64,000 bases of DNA from Novosphingobium sp. PhB57 (GCF_004342985.1 NZ_SMBO01000003.1:186001-250000); one strand, 5' to 3'. Shown: positions 51,842 through 59,835, numbered from the stretch's first letter. The notes: generated by a model from the letters alone, not told the origin. Numbers and translations are program-made.

Positions 51842-51865
51842 GGGTAAATTCCGTGGGGTCGTTGA

Positions 51866-51990
51866 CGCCGCGGCCCGCGCGGTCCTAAGGAAGCGGCGTC
51901 GAGTATCGAAGAAGCCGGTGAGAATCCGGCGCGGTCGCGCCACTGTAATCGCACGGGAACCGTCCCGTCGAGAGCCAGACCTTCCTTCTT
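51866..51990 (+). promoter_or_regulatory. Cobalamin riboswitch upstream of cbtB-cbtA
   Basis: The plus strand shows GCGGTCC, then GAAGCCGGTGAGAATCCGGC, GCGGTCGCGCCACTGTAAT (B12 box) and GAGAGCCAGACCTTC, the standard order of cobalamin-riboswitch elements. The ribosome site of cbtB follows within 40 bp, so control is probably translational. Divergent from the histidine-phosphatase-fold gene. Confidence 0.94.
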
Positions 51991-52037
51991 GGCAACAGGT
52001 TTTCCGGGGACGCGCAATCCCGCCAAGGAGCATGACA

Positions 52038-52265
52038 ATGGCTGTTTCCACCGCAGTTTTCGACGACGCTTTCATTCCCGTGCAGGGCGGTAACGCCATT
52101 CCCCTGGAAGACATCGCGCCCTGGGCCGTGCTCGGCACGCTGCTGGCCGTGATCTTCATCTATTTCGTCAGCACCGAGCAGGGCGCCTTCTCCCTGTTCC
52201 AGGGCATGTACGTCCACGAATTCGTCCACGACGGGCGTCACCTCCTCGGCTTCCCCTGCCACTGA
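52038..52265 (+). CDS. cbtB: Cobalt transporter subunit CbtB
   Basis: A 75-residue membrane protein with one helix (WAVLGTLLAVIFIYFVS) and the conserved His-rich C-terminus MYVHEFVHDGRHLLGFPCH, which probably binds cobalt. CbtAB is a predicted B12-regulated cobalt transporter. Two in-frame ATGs occur; the one at 52038 is 7 bp from AAGGAG, the first is only 1 bp away. Directly downstream of a cobalamin riboswitch. Confidence 0.95.
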   Translation: MAVSTAVFDDAFIPVQGGNAIPLEDIAPWAVLGTLLAVIFIYFVSTEQGAFSLFQGMYVHEFVHDGRHLLGFPCH

Positions 52266-52275
52266 GGCGCTGCAC

Positions 52276-53040
52276 ATGACCAAGGACTTGCTCTGGCGCG
52301 GGATGCTTGCCGGCATTCTGGGCGCGCTTCTTGCCACGCTTTTCGCGCGTGGCTTTGCCGAACCGCAGATCGATCTGGCGATCGGTTACGAGGAAAGCCA
52401 CTCCGCGCATGATGCCCCGTCCGGCCATGCCGGGATGGCCATGCCCCACGCCGGCACGCCGGCCGAGCCGCAGGAAGAGGAACTCGTCAGCCGCGATACG
52501 CAGAAAGGTGCGGGACTGGTGACCGCGCTCGTGCTGTACGGCGCTGCGGTGGGCGGGATCTTCTCGCTCGTCTTCGCTTACGGCTACGGCCGCATGGGAC
52601 ATCTTGGCCCGCGCAGCTTCGCACTCATGCTGGCCGCGCTGACGTTCGCGCTGGTGGTGCTGGTACCGGCGATCAAATATCCCCAGACCCCGCCAGCCGT
52701 GGGCAAGCACGAAACCGTGGCCCTGCGCACTGCCGCCTATTTCGGCATGATCGCGCTGTCGCTCGGCGCCGCCGTCGTGGCAGCGCGTATCAGGAGCGCC
52801 CTTGCACGACCGGGACGCGGTTTCGATGCCACGCTGCTCGGTCTTGTGATCTATCTGGGCCTGGTGGGCCTGGGGCAGTTCCTGCTGCCTGCAGTGAACG
52901 AGGTTCCCACGGACTTCCCGGCCGTGCTTCTGTGGAACTTCCGCGTGGCCTCCATCGGCACGCAGCTGGTGCTATGGGCGACGATCGGCCTCGCTTTCGG
53001 ACTTTGGGCCGAGCGCGTGCTGCAGAAGGCAAAGTCCTGA
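52276..53040 (+). CDS. cbtA: Cobalt transporter subunit CbtA
   Basis: A 254-residue inner-membrane protein with about five or six helices. A His/Met-rich loop near residues 42-62 (HSAHD...GHAGMAMPHAG) probably binds metal. Family features include an N-terminal WRGMLAGILGALLATLFA helix and GLAFGLWAERVL near the C-terminus. It starts 10 bp after cbtB and shares its riboswitch. Together they supply cobalt for CobN. Confidence 0.93.
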   Translation: MTKDLLWRGMLAGILGALLATLFARGFAEPQIDLAIGYEESHSAHDAPSGHAGMAMPHAGTPAEPQEEELVSRDTQKGAGLVTALVLYGAAVGGIFSLVFAYGYGRMGHLGPRSFALMLAALTFALVVLVPAIKYPQTPPAVGKHETVALRTAAYFGMIALSLGAAVVAARIRSALARPGRGFDATLLGLVIYLGLVGLGQFLLPAVNEVPTDFPAVLLWNFRVASIGTQLVLWATIGLAFGLWAERVLQKAKS

Positions 53041-53056
53041 TCGTTCAATCGGTTGG

Positions 53057-53090
53057 AGTGCAGAGCTGCCTGGTTCAGGAACTCTGCACT
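53057..53090. terminator. Hairpin between cbtA and the convergent MarR gene
   Basis: AGTGCAGAG (53057-53065) and CTCTGCACT (53082-53090) pair perfectly over 9 bp, followed by TTT on the plus strand. The right arm lies inside the end of the MarR gene. Confidence 0.6.
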
Positions 53091-53551
53091 TTGGCCACGA
53101 GACGGAGCGGCGCACGGCTCATCTCGTTGCCCGCCTGCGTGGCTTTCTGGAGCACTCTCAAGAAGACATCGCGCTCGTCCCGCGACAGGTGGACGACGAG
53201 ATCGTCCTGAACCTTGTCGACCCAGGGCTCCGCGATATCAAGCGTCACCAGTCCGGCACTGCTGAGCATGAGCACCCGCGCCCGCCGGTCGGTAGGGCTG
53301 ACTTCCCGGTCTACGAGGCCTTTCTGCACCAGCCTGTCGATGACGCCGCCAATGGTCACGCGGTCATAGGCGATCATGCCGGCGAGGGTCTGCTGGTCCA
53401 GTCCGGGATGGTCGCGAAGCATGAGCAGCGCCGCATATTGCACGGACGTGAGATCGAGACCGGCTTCCGCCATGCGCGAGGCAAAGCGCGCAAGGGAAAT
53501 CTGCTGCAGGCGGCGGATCAGATGTCCGGGCATTGTCTCGAGGTCGCTCAT
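53075..53551 (-). CDS. MarR-family transcriptional regulator
   Basis: A 158-residue winged-helix regulator. The DNA-binding part reads LTSVQYAALLMLRDHPGLDQQTLAGMIAYDRVTIGGVIDRLVQKGLVDRE, and the wing has the DRRARVLMLSSAG pattern typical of MarR proteins (DxRxxxxxLT). It would bind as a dimer and respond to small aromatic or oxidising ligands. Its target is not evident; the 150-bp region upstream is its own promoter. Convergent with cbtA. Confidence 0.92.
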   Translation of the reverse strand: MSDLETMPGHLIRRLQQISLARFASRMAEAGLDLTSVQYAALLMLRDHPGLDQQTLAGMIAYDRVTIGGVIDRLVQKGLVDREVSPTDRRARVLMLSSAGLVTLDIAEPWVDKVQDDLVVHLSRDERDVFLRVLQKATQAGNEMSRAPLRLVAKVQSS

Positions 53552-53701
53552 GGATAGCCACCTAGCGTGAGAACCGCCGCCTGCTCAAGATGATGTTGCG
53601 CCGGAAGGGGTTGTCGGCGTTATTTTACAAGGATTTCATCCGCCCCGGCGGTCAGGATCGTTCTCCGGCATGGTCCTGAGCGGCAAAAATCGGCGACGTG
53701 C

Positions 53702-53971
53702 CTAGATTTCGTATTCCGGTTGCCATGTTTTGGCGGCGACGCGTTCCTGCTTCTTCACGGGCAGCCCCTGTTGGCGGCGGGCCATCTCGCCATGAAGCTT
53801 GCGAACCATGTCGCTGCCGGCATGGGTGAGCAGGCCGGGAACGAACCCGTGCAGCATGGTCCCAAGGCCGGCCACCACCATGCGCAGGCCGAAGCGATTG
53901 GCGACCAGCCAGTGCTCCCCATAGCTTTCGTTTACTTTTCGCGGGTGCTCGATGAAAAGGGCTTTGAACAT
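53702..53971 (-). CDS. DUF6356-like small protein (89 aa)
   Basis: A conserved-type small protein (MFKALFIEHPRKVNESYGEHW), with a central region (FGLRMVVAGLGTMLHGFVPGL) hydrophobic enough to contact the membrane and a basic C-terminus. The YGEHW pattern is typical of capsule-biosynthesis-annotated or DUF6356 proteins in sphingomonads; no function is known to me. ATG at 53971 has a GAGGAAG site. Ends with TAG. Confidence 0.7.
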   Translation of the reverse strand: MFKALFIEHPRKVNESYGEHWLVANRFGLRMVVAGLGTMLHGFVPGLLTHAGSDMVRKLHGEMARRQQGLPVKKQERVAAKTWQPEYEI

Positions 53972-53996
53972 CCTGGCTTCCTCTTTCCGCCTTCGA

Positions 53997-54230
53997 TCAC
54001 GCGGTGGGCGGATAGGGGTGATGGCCGAAGACCCAGTGCGTTCGCGGATCGGCCTGACCGTCAATCAGGAGGACCTTGGCACTGTGCCCCTTCATGCCGA
54101 CCTGATGCGCGGCATCGATGGCACGGTTGAGTGCGGCTCGCTGGCTTTCGAATGCGGCCAGGAACACGCCATGAAGGCTTACCGCCCAGTCGAGGCCCTT
54201 GCGGACGACGTGGAAATCGCTGTGAGGCAT
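53997..54230 (-). CDS. DUF2188-like small protein (77 aa)
   Basis: A short protein (MPHSDFHVVRKG...) with the DUF2188-type layout: a WAV strand (LDWAVSLHGVFLAAFES), a helix (QRAALNRAIDAAHQVG) and a VLLIDGQ strand followed by the RTHW end. The family has no assigned role; members are small and probably cytoplasmic. ATG at 54230 has GGGAG 9 bp away; a TTG further upstream is less likely. Same strand as the preceding small gene, 25 bp apart. Confidence 0.65.
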   Translation of the reverse strand: MPHSDFHVVRKGLDWAVSLHGVFLAAFESQRAALNRAIDAAHQVGMKGHSAKVLLIDGQADPRTHWVFGHHPYPPTA

Positions 54231-54367
54231 GAAACCATACTCCCTTTCGATTTTGACACTGGCCAATCCCGATTGTGACGTAGCGTCGCGGTTGGCTCGA
54301 TCGCTGTCAATCTGCCCCTTGAGGGGCGGTAATTTGCGGAGGCCGGCTCGCGGCCTTGTTTGTCAAC

Positions 54368-54514
54368 TTATTTACTTGAGAATGCATCGTCAAGCCCGGT
54401 GTTCCCATCCCCGTGCATCTGGCGGTGAATGGCGGCTGCCTTGCGACCGGCTGCAAACGATCGTCCGTCGACGCGATCTGCAAAAGCGGAAAACTGCCAT
54501 TTTTCGCACTTCAC
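54368..54514 (-). CDS. Possible 48-aa protein
   Basis: A short minus-strand frame reads KWQFSAFADRVDGRSFAAGR, then KAAAIHRQMHGDGNTGLDDAFSSK, which looks protein-like, with charged and aromatic residues spaced as in a helix pair. The start would be GTG at 54514 without a clear ribosome site. I recognise no family. It may be a real small gene, or the end of a longer decayed one. Confidence 0.3.
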   Translation of the reverse strand: MKCEKWQFSAFADRVDGRSFAAGRKAAAIHRQMHGDGNTGLDDAFSSK

Positions 54515-54615
54515 AAGGGTGTCATCCGAAACTCGAACGCGTCCGGCGCGTTTCAGGACAGGACAAGTTCGGCGCGCCGCTGTCCGGCCGCCGGCACCAT
54601 TGGGAGCCAGGAAAA

Positions 54616-54906
54616 GTGGATATCTACGCAGGACCGCGGAGCCATGTCGCAAGGCCCGCTTCGCGAGAGGACGAGTCGCTCGGCAAGCAGGGGCGCAGCG
54701 ACGCGGCCGTTCTTCAGGTACATCTGCTGGGCGATTCGGTGCGCGCCGCAGGGCAGTTCCAGCGCTCCGCGCTCGGCCATATGGACCACGAGAACTGGAT
54801 AGAGCGCGTCCGGGCAGACGGGCAGCGGCTGATGGATCTGCTCAGCCAGATGGGTTTCAGCCCGAATTCGAGTGGTTCGGCGCGAACCTCCGAAGTTCGC
54901 CGATAG
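54616..54906 (+). CDS. Possible protein of unknown function (96 aa)
   Basis: From GTG at 54616 the frame has the strong third-position G/C bias of real genes in this window. It starts VDIYAGPRSHVARPASREDE, followed by KQGRSDAAVLQVHLLGDSVRAA and MDHENWIERVRADGQRLMDLLSQMGF. AGGAAA precedes the start. No domain is recognised; the C-terminal part looks helical. It lies 90 bp before the PLP enzyme gene. Confidence 0.45.
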   Translation: MDIYAGPRSHVARPASREDESLGKQGRSDAAVLQVHLLGDSVRAAGQFQRSALGHMDHENWIERVRADGQRLMDLLSQMGFSPNSSGSARTSEVRR

Positions 54907-54996
54907 CACCGGCTCCCGCTGCAACCCACGGAAGAGTTGTCGGTTTAACCTCTTCGGAAAAAGCCATGCTCCGCGAGCATTGGAAAGGAGAGGGAC

Positions 54997-56280
54997 ATGA
55001 CGGCACCGCGCGAAAGCAAGACGTCCATCGGCAACCATCGGCTTCATCCCGATACCCTGATGCTCAATTACGGCTACGACCCGCTCCTTTCCGAAGGAGC
55101 GGTGAAACCGCCGGTATTCCTTACCTCCACATTCGTATTTCCCACCGCCGAAGAAGGCCGCGACTTTTTCGACTATGTCGCGGGACGTAAGGAACCGCCG
55201 CCGGGACAGGGGCGGGGCCTGGTCTATTCGCGCTTCAACCATCCCAACAGCGAGATCGTCGAGGACCGCATGGCGGTCTACGAAGGGGCGGAAGCGGGGG
55301 TGGTGTTCTCCTCGGGCATGGGCGCGATCACGACCACGATCCTGACGTTCGCCCGGCCCGGCGATGTCATCCTCCATTCCCAGCCCCTTTACGGCGGCAC
55401 CGAAACGCTTCTTGCCAAGACACTGGCCAACCTCGGCATCAAGGCGATGGGTTTCAGCGACGGGCTGGACGAAGAAGCCATAGCCGCCGCCGCCAGGCAG
55501 GCCATCGCCAATGGCAGAGTGTCACTGGTGCTGATCGAAACGCCGGCCAATCCCACCAACAGCCTCGTCGACATCGCGCTGCTGAGGCGGCTGTGCGAGG
55601 ATATCGAGCGGCAGCAGGGGCACCGCCCGCTGCTGGTTTGCGACAATACGCTGCTCGGTCCCGTCTTCCAGCATCCCCTGCGGCTCGGCGCGGATATTTC
55701 TCTCTATTCGCTGACCAAATATGTCGGTGGTCATTCGGACCTCGTGGCGGGTGCGGCCCTGGGGTCGGCCAAGCTGATGCGCGAGGTGCGGCTGCTGCGC
55801 AGTGCCATCGGCACCCAGCTCGATCCGCATAGCTGCTGGATGCTCGGCCGCTCGCTGGAAACGCTGGGCCTGCGCATGGAGCGGGCCAATACCAACGCCG
55901 CGGCGGCGGCGAACTTCCTGCGATCCCATCCCAAGATCGTGGGCGTGGCCTATCCGCCCTTCTACCCCGAAGGAAGCAGGCAGGCCGAAGTCTTCGCCGC
56001 GCAATGCAGCGGCGCGGGCTCCACGTTCGCCTTCGACATCGCGGGCGGACAGCCCGCCGCGTTCCGCTTCCTCAACGCGCTGGAGATATTCAAGCTGGCG
56101 GTGAGCCTGGGTGGTACCGAGTCCCTGGCCAGTCATCCGGCGACGACGACGCATTCCGGAGTACCGGTGGAAGTCCGCGATCGGATCGGGGTCATGGAAT
56201 CGACCATTCGCCTGTCCATCGGCATCGAACACCCGGACGATATCGTGGCCGATCTCGCCCAGGCGCTGGACGCCAGCTAG
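54997..56280 (+). CDS. Cystathionine gamma-synthase-family PLP enzyme
   Basis: Fold-type I PLP enzyme of the Cys/Met metabolism family, which includes cystathionine gamma-synthase, gamma-lyases and O-acylhomoserine sulfhydrylases. In the 427-residue protein the PLP lysine is Lys241 ([11 protein letters not shown]), with [15 protein letters not shown] and CDNT motifs placed as in the family. The N-terminus is extended by about 20 residues compared with the E. coli MetB layout, and the [11 protein letters not shown] loop is typical of the branch annotated cystathionine gamma-synthase family. Substrate cannot be fixed. Ribosome site GGAGAGGG. Ends 5 bp from the convergent DUF1989 gene. Confidence 0.88.
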   Translation: MTAPRESKTSIGNHRLHPDTLMLNYGYDPLLSEGAVKPPVFLTSTFVFPTAEEGRDFFDYVAGRKEPPPGQGRGLVYSRFNHPNSEIVEDRMAVYEGAEAGVVFSSGMGAITTTILTFARPGDVILHSQPLYGGTETLLAKTLANLGIKAMGFSDGLDEEAIAAAARQAIANGRVSLVLIETPANPTNSLVDIALLRRLCEDIERQQGHRPLLVCDNTLLGPVFQHPLRLGADISLYSLTKYVGGHSDLVAGAALGSAKLMREVRLLRSAIGTQLDPHSCWMLGRSLETLGLRMERANTNAAAAANFLRSHPKIVGVAYPPFYPEGSRQAEVFAAQCSGAGSTFAFDIAGGQPAAFRFLNALEIFKLAVSLGGTESLASHPATTTHSGVPVEVRDRIGVMESTIRLSIGIEHPDDIVADLAQALDAS

Positions 56281-56285
56281 CGCGA

Positions 56286-56873
56286 TCAGTCGTCGATGCG
56301 ATAGTCGATCGGCTTGAACGTCCCGCCATTGCTCGCATAGGCCGAGCAGGCGGTGAGGCCGATGACAAGGTCCTGTTCGGCACGGAACGACACGCTGTCA
56401 CCGGCACGACTGGGCGGCGGCAGCACGGAAATGCCCCCGGTGCTGTCTACCGGCACGTTCATGAAGCAATTGAAGGCCACCGGAATATCGTCCGGCGAGA
56501 AACCGTAGGGCGCCAGCGCTTCTGCCAGGTTGCCGAAGCAGCCCCGATGTTCCGGCTTGTCCGGATAGAAATGCCTGAAGGTATCGACGCTGCACGGGGT
56601 CAGCAGGAAATCATGGCAGCCCACGCTGTCTTCCTCGATCGTGAGCAGCACGCGGGAGCGGTTGGACCAGATCCGGTTGCCGCGCGTGAGCCTGAGGGTT
56701 TCCTCATAATCGAAGGTCCGGCCATTGCTGATCACTTCGCGCACATCACTGGCGGAGAAAGCCAGCAGGTCGGACACTTGTGTGCCGAGCGGGTCGACTA
56801 CGGTGAGCAATTGCCCGCGCGCCAAGGGGAACGCCGCGCCGCTGCGGGGCATGATGCGGTTCATGTCGCTCAC
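56286..56873 (-). CDS. DUF1989 / urea carboxylase-associated family protein
   Basis: A 195-residue protein with the DUF1989 motifs: GDSVSFRAEQDLVIGLTACSAYASNGG (a Cys in the TACS segment), SVGCHDFLLTPC and the FNCFMNVPVD region. Conserved cysteines and histidine suggest metal binding. Relatives are found next to urea amidolyase and guanidine-related genes, where their role is uncertain. GTG at 56873 overlaps the upstream stop by 4 bp (GTGA); an alternative ATG at 56909 would overlap by 40 bp. Co-translated with the YqcI/YcgG-type gene. Confidence 0.8.
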   Translation of the reverse strand: MSDMNRIMPRSGAAFPLARGQLLTVVDPLGTQVSDLLAFSASDVREVISNGRTFDYEETLRLTRGNRIWSNRSRVLLTIEEDSVGCHDFLLTPCSVDTFRHFYPDKPEHRGCFGNLAEALAPYGFSPDDIPVAFNCFMNVPVDSTGGISVLPPPSRAGDSVSFRAEQDLVIGLTACSAYASNGGTFKPIDYRIDD

Positions 56874-57550
56874 CGTGCGGAGCGCGGGTTCTGGAAAGGG
56901 CACTGCCATTCCGGGCCGACCAGGCGGCCGCTATATTGCGCCGCCTCGCTCACCTCACCGTGGCGCGCAAGCATGGGATTGATCGAACCGGCCATCTTCA
57001 CATCGCGCTCCAGGATCGTTTCGCGTATCTTTTCATAGCTTCCCTGCGCGCGAAGCTGCTCGAACTGGTCATGGAGATTGAATACCATGACCGGCCGCTC
57101 GAAACGACGGGCAGGGCGACTGGCCTGCGGGTGCATGCCGACGACGAAGAACGCCTCGCCGCCGAAACTCAGCGAGAAATGCGGGTCGTCGGGATCGCTG
57201 CTGACGCGGCGATCGTAAGGCAGGCCCAGCCAGGCATCCTTGTCCGTGAGGGACTGGACGCGGTTCCACAAGGCATGTTCGAACCGATCTTCGCTCAAGG
57301 GGCCGTCATCCGCGAAGATCACGGCCAGACTGCGGAACAGCGACGGGTCCTCCTGGTAGCTTGCCGACCAGTCCAGCAGCCTTTCATAGATGACGAGATC
57401 GTCCCACGAACTCTCGATCGAATGGCACACGGCAATCGCCAGAATACCGCGCGAAAGCGCCGATTTCGCGCCAACGCAGGGGAACGCTCTGGACCCGATG
57501 AATGCCCTGAAACGCTCTTCCCAGAGCGAACGATCTTCTTCGGAAAACAC
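56870..57550 (-). CDS. YqcI/YcgG-family protein (heme oxygenase-like N-hydroxylase family)
   Basis: A 226-residue protein of the YqcI/YcgG family. The N-terminal FPCVGAKSALSRG and the central HPQASRPARRF, with FFVVGMHP and VFNLHDQFEQLR, are the family's conserved segments. A member of this family, GntA of guanitoxin synthesis, is a heme-dependent enzyme that N-hydroxylates a guanidine group of an arginine derivative. GTG start at 57550 with a GGAGAGGAAG ribosome site. It is coupled to the DUF1989 gene by a 4-bp overlap. Whether it hydroxylates a guanidine compound here is inference. Confidence 0.82.
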   Translation of the reverse strand: MFSEEDRSLWEERFRAFIGSRAFPCVGAKSALSRGILAIAVCHSIESSWDDLVIYERLLDWSASYQEDPSLFRSLAVIFADDGPLSEDRFEHALWNRVQSLTDKDAWLGLPYDRRVSSDPDDPHFSLSFGGEAFFVVGMHPQASRPARRFERPVMVFNLHDQFEQLRAQGSYEKIRETILERDVKMAGSINPMLARHGEVSEAAQYSGRLVGPEWQCPFQNPRSAR

Positions 57551-57612
57551 GCTGCTTCCTCTCCAGCTTCGGCATCGGTGGCAGTGAACCGATGCTTCGA
57601 TTATCTTGCGTT

Positions 57613-57789
57613 TCAGTTCAGGCCCTTGCGTTCCTGAACGCCGGTACGTTCTTCCTGATCGAGGCGCTCCGCGTGCCAGATGTTGCGGCCGACGAAGATC
57701 AGCACGATCATGGCCAGCAGGATCACGACAACGGTAATTCCGGCGCGTTGCAGGCGGCGCGGGCTGGGCTTGTCGCGGTCCTTCATCAT
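57613..57789 (-). CDS. Small single-helix membrane protein (58 aa)
   Basis: A short basic start (MMKDRDKPSPRRLQRAG) is followed by one membrane helix (ITVVVILLAMIVLIFVG) and a charged cytoplasmic or periplasmic tail (NIWHAERLDQEERTG). ATG overlaps the stop of the hemerythrin gene (ATGA), so the two are co-translated. Small membrane proteins of this sort often modulate a partner; none is identified here. Confidence 0.7.
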   Translation of the reverse strand: MMKDRDKPSPRRLQRAGITVVVILLAMIVLIFVGRNIWHAERLDQEERTGVQERKGLN

Positions 57790-58295
57790 GCCGCCAGAAG
57801 ATTGAGAGCGGTCGGCCGTGCCGGGGGAAGGCCGTCGGCTTTGGCCTGGGCGATCAGTTCCTGCTTGCGGGCCAACATGCGGTCTCGCAGGTCGACAAGA
57901 TCGACACCGGCCTTTCGGCATTGCGCGAACATGCCTTCGGAGGGCATCTCTTCCTCGTGAACATGGTGCTTGATCTCTTCGGACAGCACCTTGACCTTTG
58001 CCTCGAAGAAATCGTCCTCGGGAGAGGCCGCTTCGATATCGTTGATCAGGACTTTTGCGCCATCGTGCTCGACATAGGCCTCGTCCAGCGTGTCATTCTC
58101 GATCTTGCCGCGGAATGCCGGATAGAAGATTTCCTCTTCGATCAAGGTGTGGATCTTCAGCTCGATACAGACCTGATGCGCGATCTTCTTCTTTTGCGAC
58201 GAAGACTTCGCAGCGGTGAAGGTATCGAACAGTGTTTCGACCTTGCGATGATCGGCCTTGAGGAGGGCAATGGCGTCGGTGAAGGATTCGGTCAT
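57786..58295 (-). CDS. Hemerythrin-domain protein
   Basis: A 169-residue four-helix hemerythrin/HHE protein with the expected ligand spacing for a di-iron or O2/NO-binding site: DHRKVETLFD, KIHTLIEEEIFYP, EHDGAKVLI and KHHVHEEE. Such proteins act in iron storage, oxygen sensing or stress defence in the cytoplasm. ATG at 58295. Coupled to the downstream small membrane protein gene. Length and helical composition are typical. Confidence 0.92.
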   Translation of the reverse strand: MTESFTDAIALLKADHRKVETLFDTFTAAKSSSQKKKIAHQVCIELKIHTLIEEEIFYPAFRGKIENDTLDEAYVEHDGAKVLINDIEAASPEDDFFEAKVKVLSEEIKHHVHEEEMPSEGMFAQCRKAGVDLVDLRDRMLARKQELIAQAKADGLPPARPTALNLLAA

Positions 58296-58524
58296 GGCGT
58301 CTTCCTTGTCGGATTTGCCCTGTTAAGCTCGCGGATGTTCCACGCGTTCCCGCTCTATTGATCTATGTTTCTTCGATTGTCTGGGCTTGCTGCAAGAGAC
58401 CTGAATAGTGCGATGAACCGTTATTTCCCGTATTCGTGCGCTTGAAGCGGAACGAGTACGCGGGCTCGCGACTTGTCCTGGCTGAGCGGCTTAGCCCGCA
58501 CTTCCAGCAAGGACGCACCGCTCC
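58296..58524. promoter_or_regulatory. Divergent promoter region between hemerythrin and SDR genes
   Basis: A 229-bp A/T-richer gap between two divergent genes. It contains ATTGATCTATGTTTCTTCG-type sequence but no clear -35/-10 pair or operator that I can support. No gene is seen in it. Confidence 0.4.
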
Positions 58525-59283
58525 ATGAAGAACCAGGCCGACGCTCACACCGAAACGCCCAGCCTCAAGGGTCGCAAGGCGATCATCACCGGGGGAACGA
58601 CCGGCATCGGCCGCGCCATCGCCGTGCTACTGGCCAGCGAGGGCGTGGACGTGTTCATATGCGGTCGCTCGCCGGACCACCTTGCCGATGCTCTGGAGCG
58701 GATCCGGGAAGTGGGGAAGGGCGAGGGCGTTGCTCTGGACCTTGCAGATCCCGAACAGCTGGACACTTTCTTCGCAGAGGCGCGCGCCAGTCTGGGGCAG
58801 CCGGACATCGTGGTGGTGAATGCCGCCGTGCCCGCCCGCGCCCTCTCGGACATGACCTCGGACGAAATCCGCTATGCCGTGGCCGTGGACTTCACGGCTT
58901 ATATCCTGAGTGCCAAAGCCGCGCAGGAAGCGCTGGTGGACCAGGGCGACATCGTCCTCATCGGCTCCATGTCAGCCCATGTGCTCGGCCCCGGCTCGAC
59001 CGTTTATGCAGGGATGAAGGCCGGGATCGCCGGCTTTTCGGAGGCACTTCGCCGCGAACTCGGACCGCAGGGGATCAAGGTCGCACTGGTCGAGCCCGGC
59101 AAGACCGGCGCCGATTTCCAGTACCCCGACATTCCGGCGGAAAAGCAGCGCGAGATGATCGCCGAGGAAACCATGCTGCGCGCGGAGGACATCGCCGTGG
59201 GCGTTCACTACCTGCTGACGCAGCCACGCCGTGCGGTGGTGCAACAGCTCACCATCGCGCCCCGTGCTCAGGCCCAGGAGTGA
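58525..59283 (+). CDS. SDR-family oxidoreductase
   Basis: NAD(P)-dependent short-chain dehydrogenase/reductase of 252 residues. The cofactor motif TGGTTGIG is at residues 22-29, the VNAAVPA strand replaces the usual NNAG, and the catalytic Tyr161 and Lys165 lie in YAGMK, with the serine in GSMSAH. The C-terminus has the VEPGKTGADF loop of classical SDRs. ATG at 58525. Substrate unknown; it stands alone on the plus strand. Confidence 0.9.
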   Translation: MKNQADAHTETPSLKGRKAIITGGTTGIGRAIAVLLASEGVDVFICGRSPDHLADALERIREVGKGEGVALDLADPEQLDTFFAEARASLGQPDIVVVNAAVPARALSDMTSDEIRYAVAVDFTAYILSAKAAQEALVDQGDIVLIGSMSAHVLGPGSTVYAGMKAGIAGFSEALRRELGPQGIKVALVEPGKTGADFQYPDIPAEKQREMIAEETMLRAEDIAVGVHYLLTQPRRAVVQQLTIAPRAQAQE

Positions 59284-59299
59284 CCGCGCGCGCCTTCCG

Positions 59300-59431
59300 T
59301 TACAACGACACCGCAAGGTGGCCCAGCGCGAGGGCAATTCCTGCGCAGGTTATGGCGGCACCGAGGCCGAGTTGGACGGGGCCGACCCATTGGCGAAGGG
59401 GCAGGGCGAGGTCTTGTTCAAGCTTTGTCAT
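59300..59431 (-). CDS. Small membrane protein (43 aa), too short for usual gene calling
   Basis: A complete minus-strand frame: ATG at 59431, TAA at 59300. The protein starts MTKLEQDLALPLRQWVGPVQ and continues with a hydrophobic segment (LGLGAAITCAGIALALGHLAVSL) that could form one helix. Third-position bias fits a real gene. No strong ribosome site is seen. It lies in the gap after the SDR gene. Confidence 0.45.
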   Translation of the reverse strand: MTKLEQDLALPLRQWVGPVQLGLGAAITCAGIALALGHLAVSL

Positions 59432-59499
59432 GTCGCCAGACTAGCGCGCCTGGGCTTCAGGAAGGATCGCGAAAAGCCGTTATCTGTGATCGGCTTCCG

Positions 59500-59835
59500 T
59501 CATGACTTCGCAGGCAGGCCTGCGAACCATTCGGCATAAGGTGTGTTCGGGACCAGATGTCGATTGAGGTCCGGTTCGCCGTCCTTCCACCATACCGGTC
59601 CTCGCTCGCCCAGGGCGCGTTTAGCGTGATCGACGCCTTGCCGCGCAGCGGCTTCCCCCGCGGCATCACCGGTGCGCATGGCTGTTCCCACGGCGCGCCG
59701 CGCGCGCATCAGCTCCTTCACCAGGGCGCTGCGGTGCTCCTCTGTCAGCGAGGGGTCGGACTTGCGCCACAACCGCCCGCGCACCACGAAGTAGCGACCG
59801 TCCGGTGTCTCGGGATATTGCGCTCCTTCGCTCAT
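59500..59835 (-). CDS. Conserved hypothetical protein (111 aa)
   Basis: The protein starts MSEGAQYPETPDGRYFVVRG and continues RLWRKSDPSLTEEHRSALVKELM, then GVDHAKRALGERGPVWW, with the end TPYAEWFAGL. I recognise this as a frequent hypothetical protein of sphingomonads and rhizobia; no function is known to me. It is charged, probably cytoplasmic, with a helical core. ATG at 59835; the longer upstream frame is not supported. Confidence 0.75.
   Translation of the reverse strand: MSEGAQYPETPDGRYFVVRGRLWRKSDPSLTEEHRSALVKELMRARRAVGTAMRTGDAAGEAAARQGVDHAKRALGERGPVWWKDGEPDLNRHLVPNTPYAEWFAGLPAKS

Larger units (their letters stand above)
54231..54996. other. 766-bp region with only weak gene candidates
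   Basis: The left 130 bp are A/T-richer and hold a small inverted repeat (CCCCTTGAGGGG). The remainder has normal GC and two short frames described separately (54368-54514 minus, 54616-54906 plus). No RNA gene, known mobile element or CRISPR repeat was seen. The last 60 bp carry the ribosome site (GGAAAGGAGAGGG) of the PLP enzyme gene. Confidence 0.5.

Noticed and set aside
51830..51860. Frameshift explanation for the missing RHG motif, since CGCCACGGC occurs in another frame
   Set aside because: The alternative frame gives no family-like sequence after RHG, whereas the main frame continues the family pattern (ATASSREGRF) in register.
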